This document shows positions 48,311 through 59,330 of a DNA stretch of 64,000 bases, one piece after another (positions within the stretch are counted from its first letter, which is position 1; each line of letters begins with the position of its first letter). The notes below the pieces were generated by a model that was not told the origin of the DNA, ran no database searches, and was given only the letters and a program-made list of their open reading frames with translations. The position numbers and the translations under genes were made by a program. Location of the stretch: NCBI GenBank assembly GCA_003952965.2, contig CM025851.1, positions 19,587,739 through 19,651,738 on the forward strand. Reading direction: 5' to 3'. This DNA comes from Morella rubra. Lineage: Eukaryota; Streptophyta; Magnoliopsida; Fagales; Myricaceae.

Positions 48311-50088
48311 GCTTTTTCTTTTGGAAATAGTCAAGGGCCCTAAATCTTTGAGCTTCTTCTTGAATAGCCGGTCCTTAGTGGGTTTAGAAATAAAATAAAT
48401 AAAACAACCCAGCCATATAAGTTGTTGGACTTGCCTATTACAGCATGTGGTGTTTAGATCGTTGCAGCCATGATGACTTAGATGTTGATTGACTAATTAT
48501 AGCACAGGAACATCACATGAAATGAAAACATTAGGCCTTTTTAATGAAGAATAGACCCGGCCACTTGAGGATTATTAAGAAAGGTTAATGTGAAATTATT
48601 GTGCTTCATTTTTATGTGCCATATGAAATCCATTGATCAAGTAATTTGCTTTATTTTTATATGCCTTATGAAATCCATTGATTTTTTTTGATTACGTGAT
48701 TTTCAATGAAGCATATGATACATGTTGCATCATCATGTCATGGGTGTGGGGAATCTAATAACAGAATGACAGAAATGAAACCCATACCCAGAGGTGTCCT
48801 GTGACAGGGTGACGGTACGATCACAACAGTGGGATAGTGCAAGCCACCACTGAAAGGAGTGGTTGGTATCCCTGGCGTGAAACAATATACGCTTGACAGG
48901 GTCTGGTGCCGGGCACGGGACAGTCCCAGAGGAGAGGAGGGACGCACAACCCAGACTCTGCGGGGTTAAACAGAGAGACAGAAAGGACACCTCTACAGAC
49001 AAGACAAGAAAAGAAAAGAAAAGAAAAGAAAAGCAAAAAGAAAGAAAGAAAGAAAGAAATTCAGACAGAATGTGAAATGGCCGGGAAAAAGATGCATCAT
49101 TCCTGCATTGCATCGATCATACATTGTTATTCTGTTTATTTTATCAATGTTTAATTCTTATTGTTACATGCTACGATAATGTTCATAACATGTCCCTTTT
49201 CTCCCTTACTGAGTCAGTAGGACTCACCCCTTTATTTGTTTATTTTCTTGTATGTACGCTATGGCTGTGGGCCCCGGACGTAACAGATGTTGATCTTTAT
49301 GAGCGAGGAGCTTTTGGATGTTGACCATACATTCTAGTGATGATAATCTGGACGTTTGTCATTGATCATTCGAGGTTTACGTGGGGTACGAATCCCCAAT
49401 GGTACCTCAAAGAGCCTCCGACAAACCCAGTCCCCTTAGTTGAGGATTTTGAGCTAGTTGATATTGATCCAGCTCTTTTGTTTGACGTCTCTCCTCCACC
49501 AGCGCCGCCGGTAGAGGATACCGGGAAAAATGAATTATTGACCTAACCTCAAACACTGAGTTGAGGGTCGACTAGATATTAGTTGTAATTGTTTGTTTTT
49601 TGGGTTAGTTAGTGTACATTTTGTTGCAGTCTGTTGTTGTAGGACGGAAAGCTGTAGACAGCTTCCACTTTTGTACTTACTTTCTCTTACTATTGTATCC
49701 TCGTGAAGGATTTTGTTCTTTGTAAAATGCACTAGTGGAAAAATTTTGTATTATAGTTTTGAGATTTCCCTTTATCTTGTTTCGTCTGTAAGTCACAAGC
49801 TACCCTTAATTTTCATCTCTTTACCAGACTGTTTTTAAAATATTTTTGTAAGTCCACCTATTTAATTGATTAAGTTATTTTATTATCCGTCGACTTATTT
49901 GTTAAATCCCTGAAACTATTATTTTCCTTTTTAATATACTTATCTCTTTTCACTAAAACATTTCCGCTAAGCTTTTTCAAAGCCAGTTATCAGGCCTTTA
50001 TAGATTAATTCGTGCAGTAATCCCCGCTTGTGTGCATTCCATTACTATAGGAGAGCCTAGGGGTAAGTACTAGCACGGGGCATGACAG

Positions 50089-50104
50089 TTGGTATCAGAG
50101 CATG
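50089..50104 (+). other. Primer-binding site (initiator tRNA-Met)
   Basis: TTGGTATCAGAGCATG begins two bases after the 5' LTR and contains the canonical TGGTATCAGAGC complement of the 3' end of plant initiator tRNA-Met. Confidence 0.9.
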
Positions 50105-50190
50105 GTTGATTTCATAAGGCCTAGGCTTGAATCCTTAAACCCTTTGGTGTAGTTGTCATCATAATATGGGTATTATCTTTCAGGGACGTT

Positions 50191-51180
50191 ATGGCTGAGT
50201 ATAAGGAAGACGAGAGCCCGAATCGGGATCATGGACAGCCAAACCCCGGATTCAATGCGGAGGAGATGCTCCGCAATTTGGCGGGTTTCATGGCTCAGCA
50301 AATGAACTAGAACCCTATCCGCCATGAGGAACGTACCGAAGAGTGTTCCTTTGTTCAGTTTAATCGTCAGCATCCAGCTGTTTTTAACAGCAAGACTGAC
50401 CTGATATCTACTGAGAATTGGATTCTCGATATCAGAATGTGTTGGGTTGCACTGATGAGCAGAAGGTGATGTATGCCACTTATAAGCTGTCTGGGAAAGC
50501 AAAGAGATGGTGGCTATCCAAGATCACGTTGCTGGCGCAGGAGCTTTAGGGAGCTCCGATTACTTGGGAAAGATTCAAGAAGGAGTTTCTGAATCGATAT
50601 TTCCCAAGATCGGCTCGAGACGGTAAAGGTGAGAGAATTTACTACTTTGGTACAAGGGTCGATGTCCGTAGAGGAGTATGCGGCTCGATTTGTGGAGTTG
50701 TCACATTTTGCCCCTCGCTTGATTCCTAATGAGGAAAAGAAAGCACGGAGATTTGAGGAGGACTACATCTGAGAATCTTTGATAGGGTGTGTAGTCATAA
50801 TTTTGAGAACTGGGCTGAATTGGTGAAGCGAGTTGTGATCATGGAGCGTAGTATTCAGAGGAATGCGGCGTTTTATGACCGACAGAAGAAGTGTTCCCCT
50901 CAGCAAGGAAGTAGTTCTTGAAATCAGCCCCAGGCGAAGAGGTTTGCTAATAGTGGGGACCAATGGAAGGACCAAGGGAATACGATTCCATTTAGAAGTA
51001 ATCAAGGAGAGACTTGCCCTCATTGTAAGAGATTCCACCCTGGGCAAGAATGTCGTTTGGTAAACGGGATTTGCTTACTCTGTGGTCGTTTGAGCCATTA
51101 TGCTCGGGACTGCCCTACAAGGCAGAATGGACCCTTCGAATGCAACCCCAAGTACCAGTAAAGAATGGCAAAGGAGCCAC
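50191..51180 (+). pseudogene. Gag remnant with two zinc knuckles
   Basis: The frame opens with MAEYKEDESPNRDHG at 50191 and stops after about 39 codons; the capsid region continues in other frames (for example VEEYAARFVELSHFAP near 50670). The nucleocapsid part at about 51012-51118 holds two Cys/His clusters, CPHCKRFHPGQEC and CLLCGRLSHYARDC; the second is a standard CCHC knuckle and the first is one residue short. Confidence 0.85.
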
Positions 51181-51222
51181 CAGTCAAGGGAAGTAGCAAC
51201 GAAATACTGCTCCGGCTCGAGT

Positions 51223-51590
51223 CTTCGCTTTGACTGCAGAGGAAGAAGAGGCAACTGGTGCCGTGGTGTCAGGTACGTTTCTCTTGCCCCATGGATCTGT
51301 AACTATTTTGTTTGACTCTGGTGTTACGCATTCCTTTGTTTCTTATTATTGTGGCTTGTTGAGTGGGGCAAAGATGGAACCCTTAGAACTGGTATTAGAG
51401 GTAGCCACTCCGGTAGGGATATCGAAGATATGTGACCGGGTAGTTAAGGCCTTTCCTATGTCAATAGGAGAGGTGATGATGCTGGTAGATTTGATCTTTT
51501 TGCATATGGTCGAGTTTGATATTATCCTCGGCATGGATTGGTTGGCCACATATCATGCTTCAGTTGATTGTTTTAATAAGAAGTGATTTT
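51223..51590 (+). pseudogene. Aspartic protease remnant
   Basis: An open stretch contains ILFDSGVTHSFVS with the DSG active-site triad (51314-51322); the residue after Gly is Val where gypsy proteases commonly have Ala. The later DIILGMDWLATYHA block is also present. A stop follows at about 51585, before RT. Confidence 0.85.
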
Positions 51591-51789
51591 TAGAATACCC
51601 GGCCGAGAGAGTATAGATATAAGAGTGCTCGGAGAAAAGCAGTGCCTCGGGTTGTATCGGCCTTGCAGGCTCGGAAGTATATTCTGGGAGGTGCCCAAGG
51701 ATTTTTAGTCTCGGTTGTGGAAGTGAAGAAGGAAGAAAATAGAATTGAATCTATTACCGGGTTTACCCCTGGAAAGGGAGATTTAATTT

Positions 51790-53045
51790 GAGATTAAGGT
51801 GCCATCGGGAACAACTCCAATTTCTAAAGCGCCGTATCGTATGGTGCCGACGAAGTTAAAAGAATTGAAGACCCAGCTGCAGGATCTTTTGGAGCGTGGG
51901 TTTATTAGACCCAGTGTATCACCGCGGGGAGCTCCGGTGTTGTTTGTAAAGAAGAAGGATGGAACTCTCAGGATGTGTATAGACTATAGAGAATTGAATC
52001 AGGTGACAGTGAAGAATAAATACCATTACCGTGTATTGATGATTTATTTGATCAATTAAAGGGAGCGGAAGTCTTTTCAAAGATAGATTTGCGGTTTGGG
52101 TATCATCAGTTAAGAATCAAGGCGGAAAATATCCCAAAGTCGGCATTTAGGACTCGATATGGTCACTTTGAGTTTTTAGTGATGCCGTTTGGATTGACTA
52201 ATGCACCTGCTGCTTTTATGGACTTGATGAATAGAGTGTTTCGGGAGTTCTTAGATCGTTTTGTGGTGGTTTTTATTGATGATATTTTGATTTATTCAAA
52301 GGACCGACCAGAGCACGAGAAGCATTTACGCTTGGTACTACAAAAATTGCGAGAAGAGCAATTGTATGCTAAATTATCTAAGTGTGATTTTTGGTTGGAG
52401 CAAGTGTCATTTTTGGGGCACATTGTGTCAAGTCAAGGCATCTCAGTGGACCCAAGCAAGATAGAGGCAGTGATGAATTGGCCGAGGCCTGTCAACGTCA
52501 CGAGATTCGCAGTTTCTTGGGATTAGCGGGGTACTACAGGAGATTTGTAGAAGGCTTTTCTAAGCTAGCTGCCTCGTTGACTGCCTTGACTAGGAAAGAT
52601 GCAAAGTATGTATGGACTGAAGAATGTGAGAAGAGTTTTCAAGAGCTGAAGAAGAGATTGGTGACAGCACCAGTGTTGGCCTTGCCCACTGAGGGTGAAG
52701 ATTTTATGATTTTTAGTGACGCATCTCGGAAAGGACTGGGTTGTGTCTTGATGCAAAAGGATAGAGTTATTGCCTATGCATCTAGGCAGTTGAAACGTCA
52801 TGAGGAGAATTACCCTACCCATGACTTGGAATTAGCGGCGGTAGTTTTTGCTCTGAAGATTGGAGGCATTATCTGTATGGAGCAAAATGTGAGATATTCA
52901 CGGATCATAAGAGCCTGCAAGTATTCTTTACTCAGAAGGTGCTCAACATGAGGCAGATGAGGTGGTTGGAGTTGATCAAGGATTATGACTGTTCCATTAA
53001 TTATCATGCAGGAAAGGCTAATGTTGTTGCAGATGCTTTAAGCCG
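51790..53045 (+). pseudogene. Reverse transcriptase and RNase H remnant
   Basis: RT blocks are well preserved: [39 protein letters not shown], and [12 protein letters not shown] with both catalytic aspartates (52278-52283). Frameshifts occur near 52045 and 52510. RNase H follows ([15 protein letters not shown], then [20 protein letters not shown]) and is shifted near 52855. The tail [10 protein letters not shown] at about 53020 marks its end. Confidence 0.88.
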
Positions 53046-54372
53046 GAAGGTAGTAAGGAAAGAAATAAAGGATGATATGGAGAGGAATGATATTGAACTT
53101 CTCGTACAAGAAGAAACAGCAAGGTTGACCGCCCTGTCGATCCAACCTACCCTCATTGAAAGAATTAAGGAGAGTCAGCAACAAGACCTGTTTGTAGGAA
53201 ATAGTGGCAGAGCTGGAATCAGGCACAAAGGACAATTTTGTGCTATCTGGAGATGGAACCTTTATTTTCAGCGGCGTTTGGTAGTACCTGAGGATAAGGG
53301 AATTCAAGAAAGTCTTTTGGGAGAAGCTCACAAGTCGATGTTTGCTGTCCATCCGGGTAGTACGAAGATGTATCGGGATCTTAAGGAGAAATTTTGGTGG
53401 AACAGAATGAAGAAGGATATTGCTGAATATGTGAGTCGTTGTTGACATGTCAGCAAGTTAAGGCAGAACATCAGAGACCCGCTGGATTATTGCAGCCTTT
53501 GGAGATACCTGTTTGGAAGTGGGATGAAATAATGATGGATTTGGTGATGGAACTACCAAAAGCAGCAACGGGACAAGATGCTGTTTGGGTAATTGTGGAT
53601 CGCTTAACAAGATCGGCTCATTTCATTCCCATCAAAGTTAATTTCTCAGCGGAGAAGTTGGCAGAGTTGTACATGCAGGAAATAGTTCGATTACATGGGA
53701 TTCCTAGTCCATAGTGTCGAACAGAGATACTTTTTACTTCCCGCGTTTGGGAAGGTTTTCAGAAGGCAATGGGTACTCAGTTGAAATTTAGTACGGCTTT
53801 CCACCCTCAAACTGATGGACAGTCGGAAAGGACGATTCAGATACTTGAGGACATGCTTAGAGCTTGTGTACTGGATTTCAAGGGTCATTGGAGTTATTAT
53901 TTGCTATTGGTGGAGTTCTCCTACAACAATACTTATCAATCTAGTATTGGTATGGCCTCTTATGAGGCTTTGTATGGGCGTAAGTGCAGATCGCCACTTT
54001 ATTGGGATGAAATTCGGAGAACAGCAGCTGCTAGGTCCTGATATTGTATAGAAGACCTGTAAGAAACTTGGGATTATTAGGAAACGCTTTAAAGCTGCTT
54101 AGAGTAGGCAAAAGAGTTACGTGGATGTCAGACGGCGTGCTTTGGAATTTCAGGTAGGCGATATGGTATTTCTCAAAGTGTCACCCATGAAGGGAATTAA
54201 GCGATTTGGAAAGAAAGGGAAGTTAAGTCCTCGTTTTGTGGGGCCCTACGAGATTTTGAGCAAAATGGGGCCAGTAGCATATCAGTTGGCACTTCCACCG
54301 GAATGGGAAGGGATGAGTTGTCCCGTGGTATTTCGTTTTGAAAGAAAATTTAAGCTATTGAGATTGTTGTGA
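53046..54372 (+). pseudogene. Integrase remnant
   Basis: The HHCC region is split by a shift at about 53443, next to [10 protein letters not shown]. The core follows, with FHPQTDGQSERT carrying the catalytic Glu. At about 53708 another shift occurs, and the expected second catalytic Asp reads Asn (SNRD). The C-terminal GPY block (RFVGPYEILSKMGPVAYQL) is present, but no chromodomain motif is recognisable after it. Confidence 0.85.
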
Positions 54373-54402
54373 TCTTGATACCTGCATGTACTTATCTAGC
54401 AG

Positions 54403-54657
54403 ATGGAGAACCAAATGAGCAAGGAGGAGAGTTCGGTGAAGAAGAGGAAATACCCGGAGCCCAAACCTAGGCGAGTCTGGGCAACCTGTAGCATGCCCGT
54501 GGGATGTTATCAGTACCCGGGCAATGTGAAGAAAACCAAGCTGGAAAAGTGTCATGAAGAAGAATCTAACCCCAAGGAAGGATTCGAAATAGAAGAAGAA
54601 ATGGCGGAGACCGACCTTAAAACCAAGAAGGACGTGACCGAGAAAAAGCTAGCCTAG
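54403..54657 (+). CDS. Unassigned 84-codon charged ORF between integrase and the 3' LTR
   Basis: The open frame starts MENQMSKEESSVKKRKYPEP and ends DVTEKKLA before TAG. It is rich in Lys and Glu, with a basic KKRK patch that could serve in nuclear targeting and two Cys. It lies where chromoviruses usually carry a chromodomain, but I see no chromodomain residues. It could be the tail of the original polyprotein after a frameshift, or unrelated sequence. Unlike gag and pol it has no internal stop, though at this length that may be chance. Confidence 0.3.
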   Translation: MENQMSKEESSVKKRKYPEPKPRRVWATCSMPVGCYQYPGNVKKTKLEKCHEEESNPKEGFEIEEEMAETDLKTKKDVTEKKLA

Positions 54658-54753
54658 TAATTATATTTATATTTTGTTGCTTTCAAAGACTTTGAAACTT
54701 TCGTAGTAATTATATTTATATTTTGTTGCTTTAAAAAGACTTTGAAAATTTCG
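54655..54753 (+). repeat. 49-bp tandem duplication
   Basis: TAGTAATTATATTTATATTT starts at 54655 and again at 54704; the unit includes TTGTTGCTTT and AAAGACTTTGAAA and ends TTTCG. Only a few differences separate the copies. Confidence 0.9.
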
Positions 54754-54796
54754 TAACTTTTAAACTCATGCAATTCCGAGGACGGAATTGTTCTTA

Positions 54797-54808
54797 AGAG
54801 GGGGAGAA
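54797..54808 (+). other. Polypurine tract
   Basis: AGAGGGGGAGAA directly precedes the TG of the 3' LTR, as required for plus-strand priming. Confidence 0.9.
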
Positions 54809-57800
54809 TGTAACACCCCTCCTTTGTTTATTCCACTTGTTTAATATAGTTTTATGTATAAGTTATAAGAGTTGTGCTCATGTGAAATATGTTTTTTCTT
54901 CCTTATGTTTGCTTTTACTAGGGTCTAGCAGGGAAGGTGCTTGAGTGCCCGGAAAAAATTTTTCGGGGTAATTGAGTTTTGAGGCCGGGGTAATTGAGTT
55001 GTGGTTCCCGGGTTATTGGGTTTAAATGCCTGGGAAAAATTTTCGGGGTATTGAGTATCGGGAGGAGGAGAAAATACTCGGGGTCACCGAGTAGGTAATG
55101 CCTGGGGTCACTAAGTATTAAAGTCCTAGGGTGTATTGAGTGTCCGGAAAAACTTCCTGGGGTAAATGGGGTATGGGAGCTAAATTCCCGAGATGACTGA
55201 GAGCAGCATACTCGGGAGTTTTGAGACCCGAGCACTACCGGGAGTTTTGAGACCTGGACTCGGGATATTTTAGATTATGCCCGGGGTAGCTGAGAACTAA
55301 ATACCCGGGGCATCTGAGTGTTTCATGACCGGGGGTATTTCAGAGCTGATTGCCCAAGGCTTATTTGTAGTTGCGGGATGACAGAGCCCTGTATGCACGA
55401 GTTTCCTTTTCATGTTATCTTTTTCTACGTGTCTTAACCGTGTGGTGTGCATTAAATGTATTCTTACCATATTTTATCTAATCACTTAGATGGGGCTTTG
55501 TCATTGGCGTATAATTTAATGTACTGCTTGTTAAGAGATACGTGAAATATGGAGAGATTAGGTGGCTGCTTATGAATGGGTACAACCTACTTTACAATAA
55601 TTGCCTAGACCTCTAGCTTAGGGTGTGTAGATTGGCCAAGGGAATGCACTCGGGAGTTATGTTCGGTTTATATTGTCAGCAAAGATTTATTTGGCTAAAA
55701 CTGATAACGACATGAGGAGAGAAACTTCTGTTGACTTAAAGAGAAAGAGAGGGAAAGTGACGTGAAACACTTGGTGACCAAAGAGATTGACCGAAGGATA
55801 AGAGGAGGAAGAGACCAAAGAAAAAGGGAGGAGATTACGAGAAAGTTGGGAAAAAGTGAGGTATTTCGGCCTGCACTTTTCTTCCCATAGGCTTTTGTCT
55901 TTTCTTTTCTTAACATGGTATCTTGCTATTTTTAGGTGCCTTAATCCTTCAAGAAAGCAGTACAACAATGAACTAAGGTAAGGGTGTAGAGTTTGTCTTA
56001 AATAGGGGTATTGTGGGTGTTAGGTTATGCATAAAACGTGTGACTTTTGTCATGAGATGGGAAAAGACAAGTAACCCATTCTTGTTTCTGTGTTGGATTT
56101 AAATCAAACAAAAACTTTCGAAGTGCTTATAAGTGAAAGGGGCCAAAAGACTTTGGGGGCCACTTGGGACCAGATTTGACTTTTGAGAGGAAGGGGTATA
56201 TATATATATATATACCCGGGAAGCTTTTGTTTATGTATATTCCCGAGAAAGACTTTTGTTTTTTTATATATATGCTTGGGAAAGATTTTTATATGCCCGG
56301 GAAGATTGTTTTTGAAGGCCTAGGAAAGACTTTTTCTTTGTATGCCCGGGTAGATTGTTTTTGAATGCCCGGGGAAGACTTTTCTATATATGCCCGGGAA
56401 GATTGTTTTTGAATGCCCGGGAAAGCTTTTGTTTATATATGCCCGGGAAGATGTTTTTGTCTGTTCGGGAAGACTTATATATTTTTTTTTTTATCTATAC
56501 TCGGGAATACTATTTTTTTTATGCTCGGGAAGACTTTTCTTGATATGCCCAGGAAAGACTTTTTCTTTGTATGCCCGGGTAGATTGTTTTTGAATGCCTG
56601 GGGAATTTTCTATATATGCTCGGGAAGATATGCCCGGGAAGCTTTTGTTTATATATTCTGTTTTCTGTTCGCCCGACTTATTTTTTATCTGCCCGGGAAG
56701 AAGTTGTACTTTTTATATGCCTAAGCGAGAATATATATGTTCAGGAAGTTTTCTATATGTAGCCTTCCTAGTCAAGAAATAAATAAATAAAACAACCCTG
56801 ATATAAGTTGTTTAAGACAGTATGTTGTTGGACTTGCCTATTACAGTATGTGGTGTTAAGATCGTTGCAACCATGATGACTTAGATGGTGATTGACAAAT
56901 TATAGCACAGGAACGTCACATGAAATGGAAATATTAGGCCTTTTTAATGAAGAATAGACCCGACCACTTAAGGATTATTAAGAAAGGTTAATGTGAAATT
57001 ATTGTGCTTCATTTTTATGTGCCATATGAAATCCATTGATCACGTATTTGCTTTATTTTTATATGCCTTATGAAATCGATTGATCGTTTTTGATTACGTG
57101 ATTTTCAAAGAAGTCTATGAGACATGTTGCATCATCATGTCATGGGTCATGTCATGGGTGTGGGGAATCTAATAACAGAATGACAGAAATGAAACCTATA
57201 CCAGAGGTGGTCCTATGACAGGGTGACGGTACTGATCACAACAGTGGGATAGTGCAAGCCACCATTGAAAGGAGTGGTTGGTATCCCTGGCGTGAAACAA
57301 TATACGCTTGACAGGTCTGGTGCGGGGGCATGGGACAGTCCTAGAGGAGAGGAGGGACGCAAAACCCGAACTTTGCGGGGTTAAACAGAGAGACAGAAAA
57401 AACACCTCTACAGACAAGACAAGACAAGAAAAGAAAAGAAAAGAAAGAAAGAAAGAAAGTCAGACATAATGTGAAATGGCCGGGAAAAAGATGCATCATG
57501 CCTGCATTGCATCGATCATACATTGTTATTCTGTTTATTTTGATCAATGCTTAATTCTTATTGTTACATGCTACGATAATGTTCATAACATGTCCCTTCT
57601 TCCCCCCTTACTGAGTCAGTAGGACTCACCCCTTTATTTGTTTAATTTTCTTGTATGTACCGCTATGGCTGTGGGCCCTGGATGTAACAGATGTTGATCT
57701 TTATGAGCGAGGAGCTTTTGGATATTGACCTATACATTCTAGTGATGACAATCTGGATGTTTGTCACTGATCATTCGAGGTTTATGTGGGGTACGAGCCC

Positions 57801-58504
57801 CAATGGTACCTAAGGAGCCTCCGACAAACCCAGTCCCCTTATTTGAGGATTTTAAGCTCGTTGATATTTATCCAGCTCTTTTGTTTGACGTCCCTCCTCC
57901 ACTGGCGCCGTCGGTAGAGGATACCGGGAAAAATGAAATTATTGACCAAACCTCAGACACTGAGTCGAGGGTCGACTAGATATTAGTTGTAGTTGTTTTT
58001 TTTGGTTATTAGTACATTTTGTTGCAGTCTGTTGTTGTAGGACGGAAAGCTGTAGACAGCTTCCACTTTTGTACTTACTTTTTTACTTTGTATCCTCGTG
58101 AAGGATTTTGTTCTTTGTAAAATGCTAGTGGAAAAATTCGATTGCTCGTTACTTCAGTAAGGTTTTACCCGGTATTCCCCTATTATTTTTTTTAATATAT
58201 TATTTATAAACGATTTAGAAAGTTGCAACAAAACCAGTTGTGTAATATACCTATTTCGTTGAGTTCCACTTTTGCTTTGTTAAGCTAGTCCAGAATAGTA
58301 TCGACCTTACCTCTCTTATTGTGTAACTCACTAGTGGAAAATTTTTGTATTATAGTTTTGAGATTTCCTATAAGCCACAAGCTTTAGAGCCACCTAGCCG
58401 TAGTTACCATGAAGAAGAAGGCCAGTTATCAGGCCTTTATAGGATTAATTCGTGCAGTAAGTGCATTCCATTACTATAGTTAAGTACTAGCACGAGGCGT
58501 GACA
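54809..58504 (+). repeat. 3' LTR, 3696 bp
   Basis: It starts TGTAACACCCCTCC and ends GCGTGACA. It matches the 5' LTR in order, including both CCCGGG arrays (about 54940-55380 and 56210-56720) and the GAAAA run (about 57413-57460). It has a 206-base segment (58125-58330) absent from the 5' LTR and lacks another stretch of about 200 bases that the 5' LTR has after 49780. Confidence 0.93.
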
Positions 58505-59330
58505 GGTATCCATATTCTTACATGAATTTTCCAGAGATTAAGCATTACAGTGAAGAAGACCTACAAGACTTTCTATTTTCTTTCCTTGAGTTTGCTGTGT
58601 GAACTAAGAATAAACCAGTGAGATAGTATACCTTCTCCTTAGTGTCTTAGTTCAAAGATTGATCACCCTCAAATAAACCCTGAAGATTTGGAAGACAATT
58701 CCAGAATTGCTAGAAGTCATGAAGGTCTGGAAGGTCCTGTTCTTGAAGTTGATCTCGTGAGGTTCACAGGGAAGATTGCCTTCAACAGACAAATTAGTAA
58801 ATGATCAATTTTTTAAATGTAAGAGAAGCTTCTCATTCCCTGCGATGTGCAGATCCAAATGTGGTATTTTGGGTAAGGTGTCTTGTGTTTAGGGTAGCAA
58901 TTGAGATTGAGATTGAGTAATCTATAGATCACTTGTATTCCAAATTTAAAAACTAATGATTCAGTTTATCGGCATAGGGCCTGTAGAGTTTTTATCTCTT
59001 GAAGTTTTCTTCAAGTGATTTTTCTCTTCATCACCAAAGCCTGTGTTTCTATTGTGGTGATTGATTTTTATTAATTTCTTTAATTATTTTTGAATATAGC
59101 GCTAATCATAATCTTCTTTGATTAAGAAAGTGTTCTTAGCTATCTTGTAATTGTGATAAATTGTTTAAATTACTCTTAATTTAGTTTACTGTTTTGATCC
59201 GTAAAAATCTTGTTATAGATTTATAAGTTTGTTGAAGTTACTAATTTGCTAATGAAGCTGTGTAGAGAAATTAAATGCAGAAAATTTGGCAGAACCAATT
59301 CACCCTCTTCTAGGTTCGGTTCCTTTAGTT
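58505..59330. repeat. Possible right part of the split older LTR
   Basis: Starts immediately after the 3' LTR. It is T-rich and ends at CAGAACCAATTCACCCTCTT, wording typical of Copia LTR 3' ends. The claim depends on the left part at 46200-46569 and has not been tested by alignment. Confidence 0.35.

Larger units (their letters stand above)
46570..50087 (+). repeat. 5' LTR, 3518 bp
   Basis: It starts TGTAACACTCCTCCC and ends CATGACA, giving TG..CA termini. It pairs with 54809-58504 over its length with scattered substitutions and several indels. It contains two arrays of CCCGGG-centred units and a GAAAA microsatellite (about 49003-49060). ORFs inside are mirrored in the other LTR and are not genes. 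Confidence 0.93.
46570..58504 (+). mobile_element. Large decayed Ty3/gypsy retrotransposon (Tekay/Del-like) with very long LTRs
   Basis: The element is 11.9 kb: LTRs of 3518 and 3696 bp around 4.7 kb of internal DNA, with primer-binding site, gag, protease, RT, RNase H, integrase and polypurine tract in Ty3/gypsy order on the + strand. The flanking pentamers GTTAT (46565-46569) and GGTAT (58505-58509) match at four of five positions, compatible with a mutated target duplication. Integrase wording (YEALYGRKCRSP) and LTR length point to the Tekay/Del group of chromoviruses. Gag and pol are broken by many stops and frameshifts, so it cannot move by itself. Confidence 0.92.

Noticed and set aside
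48733..49113. Open frames of 126 and 71 codons in the 5' LTR, mirrored near 57.2-57.5 kb
   Set aside because: LTR sequence; the mirrored copies are broken differently, and the frames are driven by a GAAAA repeat.
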